Shown here piece after piece: positions 6,961-13,035 of a stretch of DNA of 13,133 bases (position 1 is the stretch's first letter; every line of letters starts with the position of its first letter). Made by a program: the position numbers and the translations under genes. The DNA is from Methanoregula sp. UBA276. Lineage in GTDB: Archaea > Halobacteriota > Methanomicrobia > Methanomicrobiales > Methanospirillaceae. Where the stretch lies: the NCBI GenBank assembly GCA_002508495.1, contig DANA01000065.1:1-13133 (forward strand). Direction: 5' to 3'. Under the pieces are notes generated by a model. It was not told the origin of the DNA. It saw nothing but the letters and a program-made list of their open reading frames with translations, and did not search any database.

Positions 6961-9552
6961 ATGAGTGATATAATGAACCGATTTAACAGCATGAAGATCG
7001 GGACCAAAATCCTGATCATCTGCTTAATTCTTGTGATTATCCCCTCCCTGATTATCGGGAGTGTAGCATACGTGATAGCCAGCGGGGCGATCAACGATCA
7101 GGTGGACATGACCCTCCAGGCGAAGGTTGACGATGTCAGATCCATGACATCGAACTCGTATGATCTTTCAAAGACCAAACTCGACGCAGACCTCAACCTC
7201 CTGCGCAACCGCTTTGCCGAATACGGGGCGCCATCGATTACCGGGGGGCAGATTGCGTATGGGAACCATGTTGTAAATGACAACTTCGCGGTTGTTGATT
7301 CGATAGAAGCCGACATGGGGAGCAAGGCAACGGTCTTCCAGAAGACGGGCACCACGGCAATCCGTGTGTCAACCAACGTGATCGGTGCGGATGGCAAGCG
7401 TGCTGTCGGTACCTCGGTCTCGGATGCCGTGTATGATGTAGTTGTCAACAAGGGCCAGACGTATTATGGGACGGCAGATGTCGTGGGCAAGAAGTTTGTT
7501 GTTGCGTATGAGCCCATCAAGAATGCCCGGGGCGAGATCATCGGGATCCTGTTTGTTGGTGTTCCCGAAGACAATGTCTATGGTCCGCTCAAGAAGGAGA
7601 TACTCGCGGCAAATATCGGCGAGAACGGGTACCTGTATGTCGTGAACAGCCAGGGCACCCTGCTCGTCCACCCGACGCTGACCGGAGAAAACATGGGTGA
7701 TGAGGACTTTGTCAAAGCGATGATTGCTGACAAGAACTCGGTCACTGGAAGCACCAAGCGCATTACCTATCTCTGGGAAGGCAAGGACGCGGTAGCGTAT
7801 TACACGTATTTTGCGCCGCTTGACTGGATCGTTGTCGCACGGGTCAACCCGGCCGATTTCAGCGGTCCGGTCGATAACCTGCGCAATGCTGTTATCATCA
7901 TCCTGATCATCAGCATCGGAGCCGGTTCGTTTGTGGCAATCCGGTTCGGCAACACCATTGCGCGGCGGATGGGCGACCTTGTAGAACTCGGCCGTAAAGT
8001 CATGGTCGGTGACTTCGCCGGTGCGGCAATGGAGATCGACAAGAACGAGCGGATGGTCACCGGCGGTGATGAGATTGGCGAAGTCTCGGAAGCCTTCACC
8101 GGGGTTGTGAACAACATCCAGCTGTTCAGCAACGAGATAACGGCAATCAGCCAGGACGCCGTTCACGGGAACCTGACCTCCCGCGGTGATGCGGCCAAGT
8201 TCCAGGGCGGGTATGCCACCATGATCCAGGGGCTCAATAACACCATCAACGCGATTGTGGGGCATCTCGACGCCATTCCGGTCCCGGCGTTCATCATCAA
8301 CAAGGATTACAGCATCCTCTATGCCAACAAGGCATCGGCAACCATGGCCGGTAGCGTACCAAAAGAGATGGTCGGGCAGAAATGTTACGACCTGTTCAAG
8401 ACCGGCGACTGCCGGACCGGCAAATGTGCCTCCGGCCAGTGCATGATGGCCGGCCGGATGGCAAGTTCCGAGACCCAGGCAACGCCGAAGGACAAGCAGT
8501 ACGACATCGCGTACTCGGGCGTGCCGATCCTTGACGAGAACGGCAACGCCATCGGCGCCATGGAGTTCTTCACGGACTTAACCGACATCCGCGAGGCTGC
8601 ACGCCAGGCACAGAAACGCATCGACAACGCCCTCACCTTCATCAATGGCGAGATGGGCAAGATCCAGAACGGGACAGAACAGGCAAACGCCAACGTCGAA
8701 GAGGTCGCGGCAGGCGCCGGCCAGGTTGCCAAGAACGCAACCGCGGTCAGCGTCAACGTCGAGAAGTCGCTCGAAGCCATCAACCAGGTCCAGAGCGCCA
8801 TGGAAGACCTCTCCCGCACCATCCAGGACGTTGCCACCCGTGCCGAAGCTACCGCCAAGATCGTCCATGACACCGACGACTACAGCAAGGAAGGAATGGC
8901 GCTCGCCAAGCAGACCGAGCAGGGTATGCAGGGCATCACCAAGTCCTCAAACGACGTCAACCAGATCATCCTCGAGATCAAGGGCCAGATGGACAAGATA
9001 TCCGAGATCGTCAACCTCATCACGGATATCGCCAACCAGACCAACCTGCTTGCCCTCAACGCGGCTATCGAGGCCGCCCGGGCCGGCGATGCTGGTCGCG
9101 GATTTGCCGTTGTTGCAACGGAAGTCAAGTCGCTTGCCGTCGAGTCCCGTGCATCAGCCGAACGGATCGCGGACATGATCCAGAACCTCCAGGTCCAGAC
9201 CAACAATGCCGTAGAAGCGGTATCTGCATCCACGTCCGGTGTTAAGGAAGGCAGCGAGGCGCTCCAGAACACCATTGCCAGTTTCACCCGGATCGCCCAG
9301 TCCATCGACCAGATCTCCCGCAATGTCGGCGACGTTGCATCTGCTACCGAGGAACAGGCAGCATCGGTCGAAGAGATCACCGCAAGCGTGAACGAAGTCA
9401 ACGGCCTTGTGCAGAACACTGCCCGCGAGTCCACGGACGCCGCCGCGGCAAGCGAGGAATCCTCCGCTGCCATCGAGCAGATCAGCAAGGTCATCGGCAA
9501 TGTCTCATCGGTCGTTGAGGATGTCAAGAAGGAGATCACCAACTTCAAATAA
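6961..9552 (+). CDS. Methyl-accepting chemotaxis protein with Cache sensor and a four-cysteine PAS domain
   Basis: 863 residues; AGGTGA (6949-6954) lies six bases before the ATG. TM1 is about 17-40. The extracytoplasmic part (about 41-308) resembles the Cache_3-Cache_2 type, with 'GILFVGVPEDNVYGPL' and 'GENGYLYVVNSQGTLLVHP', a fold that binds small organic ligands. TM2 is about 309-329, then HAMP and a linker like that in the first receptor ('GNLTSRGDAAKFQGGY'). A cytoplasmic PAS domain (about 436-545) carries C475, C484, C489 and C494 (C-x8-C-x4-C-x4-C), which could bind metal or sense redox state. The signalling domain (about 560-863) has the usual tip at 682-722. The last third is very close to the first receptor. 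It therefore probably combines an external ligand signal with an internal one before passing both to CheA through its adjacent cheW. Confidence 0.93.
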   Translation: MSDIMNRFNSMKIGTKILIICLILVIIPSLIIGSVAYVIASGAINDQVDMTLQAKVDDVRSMTSNSYDLSKTKLDADLNLLRNRFAEYGAPSITGGQIAYGNHVVNDNFAVVDSIEADMGSKATVFQKTGTTAIRVSTNVIGADGKRAVGTSVSDAVYDVVVNKGQTYYGTADVVGKKFVVAYEPIKNARGEIIGILFVGVPEDNVYGPLKKEILAANIGENGYLYVVNSQGTLLVHPTLTGENMGDEDFVKAMIADKNSVTGSTKRITYLWEGKDAVAYYTYFAPLDWIVVARVNPADFSGPVDNLRNAVIIILIISIGAGSFVAIRFGNTIARRMGDLVELGRKVMVGDFAGAAMEIDKNERMVTGGDEIGEVSEAFTGVVNNIQLFSNEITAISQDAVHGNLTSRGDAAKFQGGYATMIQGLNNTINAIVGHLDAIPVPAFIINKDYSILYANKASATMAGSVPKEMVGQKCYDLFKTGDCRTGKCASGQCMMAGRMASSETQATPKDKQYDIAYSGVPILDENGNAIGAMEFFTDLTDIREAARQAQKRIDNALTFINGEMGKIQNGTEQANANVEEVAAGAGQVAKNATAVSVNVEKSLEAINQVQSAMEDLSRTIQDVATRAEATAKIVHDTDDYSKEGMALAKQTEQGMQGITKSSNDVNQIILEIKGQMDKISEIVNLITDIANQTNLLALNAAIEAARAGDAGRGFAVVATEVKSLAVESRASAERIADMIQNLQVQTNNAVEAVSASTSGVKEGSEALQNTIASFTRIAQSIDQISRNVGDVASATEEQAASVEEITASVNEVNGLVQNTARESTDAAAASEESSAAIEQISKVIGNVSSVVEDVKKEITNFK
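9031..9092 (+). repeat. 62-base tract identical to 5267-5328 (second copy)
   Basis: The second copy of the identical signalling-tip tract. It ends at the shared 'ggcgatgc', after which the genes diverge at third codon positions. Confidence 0.85.
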
Positions 9553-9567
9553 CGGGGTGGCATGACC

Positions 9568-10128
9568 ATGACCACTGAGAGTACAGAAGCGGTGAAAGGT
9601 GCCGGCTCGTCCGGGGATAAGCTGGCACTTGCCCGTGGGGCCGGAGGCGTAAAAAGTACCGGAAAGACCTTCCAGGTACTGGAGTTCCTGCTCGGCAGGG
9701 AGCACTTCGCCATCGACCTCTTCGATGTCCGCGAGGTGGTGGAATACACGTCCATCACCAAACTCCCCAACACACCCAGCTACATGAAGGGAATCATCGA
9801 TCTGAGGGGCGAGATCACCACCATCATCGACTTGAAAGAGCGGCTTAACATTGCGGAGCAGTCAGGACAGCCTCTCGAGAGCAGCCGGATCATTGTCCTT
9901 GACGAAAAGATTACCAAAGCCAAGACCGGTATTCTCGTTGACGATGTACTTGCCGTCTCGACCTTTGATGAAGAAGATGTCGATGCTGCGTCCACGGCAG
10001 GTGCCGGCGATGACAAGGCGATCCTCGGGATCATCAAAAAGAAGATCAAGGAGAAGGAACAGGAAGGTCACGAACTCATCATCTGGATTGAGATACGACA
10101 CCTGCTCTCCAACATCGAGGAGGGATAA
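9568..10128 (+). CDS. cheW: CheW-family chemotaxis coupling protein (second copy)
   Basis: 186 residues from the ATG at 9568; the ATG at 9562 is an alternative that adds two residues. GGGGTG (9554-9559) is only two bases before 9562 but eight before 9568, closer to the spacing of the neighbouring genes. The gap to the receptor stop is 15 bases, so they are co-transcribed. The CheW domain starts near 'FQVLEFLLGREHFAIDLFD' and matches the first copy closely through 'YMKGIIDLRGEITTIIDLKE' and 'TGILVDDVLAVSTF'. The N-terminal tail differs and is Gly/Ala/Ser-rich. The charged stretch before the last strand is kept ('KKKIKEKEQEGHELIIWI'). Presumably each CheW serves its neighbouring receptor or both mix in one array. 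Either paralogue could be specialised, but the sequence does not show which. Confidence 0.95.
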   Translation: MTTESTEAVKGAGSSGDKLALARGAGGVKSTGKTFQVLEFLLGREHFAIDLFDVREVVEYTSITKLPNTPSYMKGIIDLRGEITTIIDLKERLNIAEQSGQPLESSRIIVLDEKITKAKTGILVDDVLAVSTFDEEDVDAASTAGAGDDKAILGIIKKKIKEKEQEGHELIIWIEIRHLLSNIEEG

Positions 10129-10139
10129 TCCTCCTTTTT
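10118..10139 (+). terminator. Terminator hairpin overlapping the second cheW stop codon
   Basis: AGGAGG (10118-10123) pairs with CCTCCT (10130-10135) around a six-base loop that contains the cheW stop codon, and a run of T follows to 10139. This is a good intrinsic-type terminator for the rightward chemotaxis operon. The 5' arm also resembles a ribosome site, but no start codon follows it closely. Confidence 0.6.
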
Positions 10140-10155
10140 AGGGAGTGGTTGTGCC

Positions 10156-10482
10156 ATGATCGGGGTCTCCTCCTCCCAGAAGATCTTTGAACATGCCCCT
10201 CCTGCATTCCTGCCCGCTGGCAGGCAGCTTACTATCCATGGGATGAACGCGGAGTTTAGCCGGATTTTTGGGGTTTCCCAAACGACCGTTGAACGCGGTT
10301 CAGGGATGGTTCCCTGGACGAGCCGGAGATACGAAACAATCGCCGAACCCGTGGATACCGTGACGAGCGCTGTAGCCGGAGAGCAGGCAGCAACGAGCCC
10401 AAAGATTACACACGGGATCCAAGAACTACCGGATGGTACAGGTAAGGCCGGAAACGAAGCCGGACCTGTGGCGGACGCCTGA
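10156..10482 (+). CDS. Short PAS-like plus receptor-tail-like ORF, probably a remnant
   Basis: 108 residues with GGGAGTGG (10141-10148) seven bases before the ATG. Residues about 11-48 ('FEHAPPAFLPAGRQLTIHGM', then 'NAEFSRIFGVSQ') align with the start of the PAS domain of the second receptor: the 'PAF', the Ile, the Asn and the Gly keep their spacing. Residues about 58-95 ('IAEPVDTVTSAVAGEQAATS', later 'IQELPDGTG') resemble the tail of some chemoreceptor signalling domains. The centre of both domains is missing. After the stop at 10480 the same frame has another TGA at 10501 and is then open to 10648. I read it as a decayed receptor gene with a large internal deletion. It could instead be a functional short protein. 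The similarity was judged by eye. Confidence 0.35.
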   Translation: MIGVSSSQKIFEHAPPAFLPAGRQLTIHGMNAEFSRIFGVSQTTVERGSGMVPWTSRRYETIAEPVDTVTSAVAGEQAATSPKITHGIQELPDGTGKAGNEAGPVADA

Positions 10483-10812
10483 GGAGTCTTTTGCAGCCCC
10501 GGATGAGCCCGGATGGTCGCCCGGGTGATCTCGATAGCAGCTGCAGCAATGGAGGCCACGGAAGTCCAGGGTCGGATAACGGGCGACCGGGTCGGGGAGA
10601 CGAGACCGACGGGGCATCGACCAGCCCTTGCTGGTAAAAGGAGAAGATGAGTCATGCGGCAATCCTGGATGCCGTTACATCCATCAAAATATGGCGTGTG
10701 AAAGGTGCAATTACCTGGTCAGGCACATGTTCCGCCCCCGATCCCAAAATCAAGGGGAGCGGCAGGCAGGGTTGATGCCCATTCCATTCTGGGAATGAGG
10801 AAGGTAAGGGAG
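10483..10812. other. 330-base stretch without a convincing gene
   Basis: The stretch holds only short frames. A 45-codon frame (10513-10650) ends in an ATGA overlap with a 42-codon frame (10647-10775), which has AAAGGAG just upstream. A 35-codon frame (10691-10798, beginning 'MACERCNYLV') ends in an ATGA overlap with the upstream in-frame ATG (10795) of the receiver-like gene. None has a recognisable product. AAAATATGG at about 10687-10695 could be a weak TATA box for the receiver-like gene. Confidence 0.4.
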
Positions 10813-11280
10813 ATGTCCAGAACACCAGAGACGAATGTCCCGCAACGAGTATGTCCGCACGTCCCCGTATTGCCGGACGGCAGGGCAGGATACCTGTCCG
10901 TTCTCTGTGTGTATGAAGACCCGCTCTTCCTTGATCGTCTCTGCCGGCACCTTGAACGTGGCGGAGATATGTTTGTCGAGTTCTCGATATCCCCCGAAGA
11001 TGCCCTTCACCTGATGGTCTATGTCCAATTTGATGTTATCGTGACCGACTGTATGTCGTGGCAGGGGGAGGATCACGGGTTTTTGAAGGCTATGCGAAGA
11101 CGGGGAAAAGATATCCCCCTCATCTATTTTTTCCGGTGCCCGGATCCGGCGAACCGGGTCGCCCCTCCCCTGGACGAGAGGGTGTGGTACCTTGCATGGG
11201 ATGGTGACGGGCTGTTCCCGCCGTTTGAAGAACTGGGCCGGTACATCCACACTGCCGTTGTACCCGGTGCCCGCAGGTAG
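10813..11280 (+). CDS. Stand-alone degenerate receiver (pseudo-receiver) protein
   Basis: 155 residues from the ATG at 10813, with AGGT seven bases upstream; an ATG at 10795 and a GTG at 10705 are longer alternatives. Residues about 27-150 follow the receiver fold. 'LSVLCVYEDPLFL' replaces the usual 'VLYVDDEPALL', 'FDVIVTDC' keeps the phosphorylatable aspartate (D79), and 'VWYLAWDGDGLF' aligns with 'DFYLQKGGD' of the receiver at the window start. The first acidic residue is Tyr (Y34), the second is Glu (E35), the switch Thr/Ser is missing ('YFFR') and the conserved Lys is Trp (W129). Normal phosphotransfer is therefore unlikely. No output domain is present. It may work as a binding partner in the chemotaxis or PAS-kinase network, or be in decay; the intact frame and hydrophobic core favour a used protein. 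Confidence 0.65.
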   Translation: MSRTPETNVPQRVCPHVPVLPDGRAGYLSVLCVYEDPLFLDRLCRHLERGGDMFVEFSISPEDALHLMVYVQFDVIVTDCMSWQGEDHGFLKAMRRRGKDIPLIYFFRCPDPANRVAPPLDERVWYLAWDGDGLFPPFEELGRYIHTAVVPGARR

Positions 11281-11302
11281 GACTAAGATCCGGTGACTGA
11301 AG

Positions 11303-11324
11303 TGCCCCTCATAAGAAGCGGGCA
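11303..11324. terminator. Weak hairpin between convergent genes
   Basis: TGCCC (11303-11307) and GGGCA (11320-11324) can pair over a 12-base loop in the 47-base gap between the receiver-like gene and the DsrE fusion gene. Neither side has a real T-run, so this is a weak candidate for a shared terminator. Confidence 0.2.
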
Positions 11325-11327
11325 GGA

Positions 11328-12572
11328 TTAAAAGACCAGGACCCGCTGGTGCCCGGCATCGACGTTGCCGGGAGAATAGAAGAAGATCTTCCCCAGTCCC
11401 GGGTAGCCGATGTCCAGGACGGCATTGAGTGACTTGTCCTTCTGCACTCCCCGCTTCTGGAAGGATGGGGTGAATGCAAAGAAGTGGAGATTCTCGCTCC
11501 CTGCAACCGTGTCGATGATCTCCTGGATGGTATAGGCAGAATGCCCCTCGCAGGCATGGTGGCTGCCGGTCAGTGCATAGATGCCGTTTTCAATGAAGAT
11601 GACCCGGGTCAGGATCCCCTTGTGGGCCGAAGCTACGGCAAAGGAGATTGCCCCAAATGCCGTCCCGGTGCTGTACGGGCCCTGGGTAACGAGGATGGTA
11701 AGGGGTGGTGCTTTACTTGCACGCTCTGCCCGGTCATAGGAAGCAGCACCGGGGCTCATGAGCCGGATGACCCCGGCATCGGATGAGAGGATGATGTGGG
11801 GGGAGAGGAAGCGTTCGATCATCTGGCCAAGCTCCCGGATACGAAATGCCCTGACCGTACAGGTTGAGATGACCTGTCCCTGCCCGTCATTCCAGGTACT
11901 GTACCCCCGTGCCGCTGCAGAACGGCTGCACCCGAGAGCCACAAACCCGAGTCGTGCTGCCGCGGCACGGTTGCTTAAGGACGCCAGCCCCTCGCCGATA
12001 TTTGTATCTTCGGGAGGGTGCTGACCATGGTGGCCCGCGTGGACCCCGTCAAGGTACGCGTACAGTTCTGCGGAGAGCCGTTCGTCAAGTGCGGCAGAGA
12101 GAAAACAGACTGCGTTCTCTGCAGAACGGTGCATGTAGGGCGATTCGGTCTGGAACCACCCCGCTGTACCAGGCAGGGGGGATTTTGTCTGCCGGGCAGC
12201 AAGGGCAAGGTCCTTCCAGAACGATGGTCTGCCCCCCTGGCCGGGGCTGTTTGTATCAATGATCTGGTCAGGGAATTTCATCCGGAGCGGCCCGATCGCG
12301 ATCCCGCGGAGGTCAAGGTCCTGGCGGTCACAGACAACCCTTACCGGCGGGAACGAGAGAATAATATTCCAGATCTGGAGGGTTTCGGGGTCCTGGAGAC
12401 TGTACAGTGCATCACCGGTTAAAAAGAATGTAAACGGGGGGGTGCCGGCGGCCTTTTGGTGTACGAGGGTTTCGGGAGCAAGCTGCACGAAGAAAAATTT
12501 TAAGGATTCCTCGATCCAGGAGAGGCGTTCTGCCGGCAGGGGGTGTGAAAGGAGGAAGAAATGGACATTCAT
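11328..12572 (-). CDS. Triple DsrE/DsrF-domain fusion protein (putative sulfur carrier)
   Basis: 414 residues with three DsrE/F-like folds. Domain 1 (about 1-105) has 'FTFFLTGDALYSL' and C81 in 'VVCDRQDLDLRG'. Domain 2 (about 142-262) is the most TusD/DsrE-like: 'LYAYLDGVHAGHHGQ', 'EDTNIGEGLASL' and C215 in 'GCSRSAAARG', matching the C-x6-RG spacing around the sulfur-carrying cysteine of TusD. Domain 3 (about 290-414) resembles TusC/DsrF: 'LTILVTQGPYSTGTAFGA', 'RVIFIENGIYAL', 'FQKRG' and the terminal 'VLVF', with no cysteine at the equivalent site. In bacteria TusB, TusC and TusD are separate subunits of a cytoplasmic persulfide relay; here three such folds are joined. The gene lies 27 bases after a TusA-like gene, so the pair probably forms one sulfur-transfer operon. 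The ATG at 12572 has no obvious ribosome site, which may mean coupling to the upstream gene. Confidence 0.75.
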   Translation of the reverse strand: MNVHFFLLSHPLPAERLSWIEESLKFFFVQLAPETLVHQKAAGTPPFTFFLTGDALYSLQDPETLQIWNIILSFPPVRVVCDRQDLDLRGIAIGPLRMKFPDQIIDTNSPGQGGRPSFWKDLALAARQTKSPLPGTAGWFQTESPYMHRSAENAVCFLSAALDERLSAELYAYLDGVHAGHHGQHPPEDTNIGEGLASLSNRAAAARLGFVALGCSRSAAARGYSTWNDGQGQVISTCTVRAFRIRELGQMIERFLSPHIILSSDAGVIRLMSPGAASYDRAERASKAPPLTILVTQGPYSTGTAFGAISFAVASAHKGILTRVIFIENGIYALTGSHHACEGHSAYTIQEIIDTVAGSENLHFFAFTPSFQKRGVQKDKSLNAVLDIGYPGLGKIFFYSPGNVDAGHQRVLVF

Positions 12573-12599
12573 GGATCGTGGTCTGCTCTGAATTACTCC

Positions 12600-12830
12600 C
12601 TAAAGTCTCTTCTCAAGTGTTATCTCCCAAATGTCCGCAGAGATCCGGTGTGATTCTGTGGCAAGGTCAAGGTTCCGCGCAATCCGGGGAATAAGGGTGG
12701 TTGCGGCAGGGACGGAATCGCAGGTAATGATCAATTCATCGGAGGGTAATAAAGCCTTTGCTTTTCTCTCTATGGTAAGGATGCAGAACGGGCTTATGTT
12801 GCCCGTGATGTCCAGGTATTTCTTTCCCAT
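12600..12830 (-). CDS. TusA/SirA-like sulfur-carrier protein with Ser in place of the catalytic Cys
   Basis: 76 residues, the normal size of TusA. It shows the family plan: 'LDITGNISPFCILTIERKAK', then 'LLPSDELIITCDSVPAATTL' and a final 'ADIWEITLEK'. In TusA the first helix opens with C-P-x-P; here that is S13-P14-F15-C16, so the persulfide cysteine is Ser and a cysteine stands where the second proline should be. Another cysteine, C37, is in 'ITCDS'. C16 or C37 may carry the sulfur, or the protein may bind a partner rather than transfer sulfur. The ATG at 12830 has a weak GGATGA upstream. Its stop (TAG) is in the same frame as the DsrE-fusion start ten codons on. The operon context with three DsrE/F domains supports a sulfur-relay role. 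Confidence 0.7.
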   Translation of the reverse strand: MGKKYLDITGNISPFCILTIERKAKALLPSDELIITCDSVPAATTLIPRIARNLDLATESHRISADIWEITLEKRL

Positions 12831-12898
12831 CGTTCATCCGCTGCCATGCCCGTGGCTGCTCCGCGGCAACACCCCGCAACTGCCGGGAACCGGGCCGT

Positions 12899-12930
12899 TG
12901 CCGGAACATTGTCCGGCAGGATTAAAAAAC
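12899..12930 (-). promoter_or_regulatory. Candidate promoter with inverted-repeat operator for the TusA-like/DsrE operon
   Basis: On the minus strand an A/T-rich TTTTTTAAT (about 12922-12930) could be a TATA box. Directly downstream lies a perfect seven-base inverted repeat, TGCCGGA (12899-12905) and TCCGGCA (12912-12918), separated by six bases. Transcription would start near 12900, leaving a leader of about 70 bases. An inverted repeat between TATA box and start site is the usual place for an archaeal repressor. A second palindrome, GGCAT-CC-ATGCC, is at 12938-12949. Confidence 0.35.
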
Positions 12931-12956
12931 CTGTCATGGCATCCATGCCGAGAACC

Positions 12957-13003
12957 GGTATGGTAACACCACAATACCCGGGGTAATCCAAAACAGGTAT
13001 ACC
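12957..13003. repeat. Small palindromes in the divergent intergenic region
   Basis: GGTAT (12957-12961) and ATACC (12974-12978) form an inverted repeat, and GGTATACC (12996-13003) is a perfect palindrome that could also be the TATA element of the gene starting at 13036. The 205-base region 12831-13035 otherwise holds no gene. Confidence 0.3.
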
Positions 13004-13035
13004 CAAGAAGAAAGTAAACTGAATAGTGGATTACC

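Noticed and set aside
10480..10503. The two in-frame TGA codons as selenocysteine sites
   Set aside because: No selenocysteine-insertion structure is evident, and selenoprotein synthesis in methanogens is known chiefly from Methanococcales and Methanopyrus. Decay is the simpler reading.
10068..10655. A 195-codon minus-strand frame over the end of the second cheW and the remnant region
   Set aside because: It runs into cheW antisense, has no recognisable motif and no ribosome site. The plus-strand reading shows more family resemblance.
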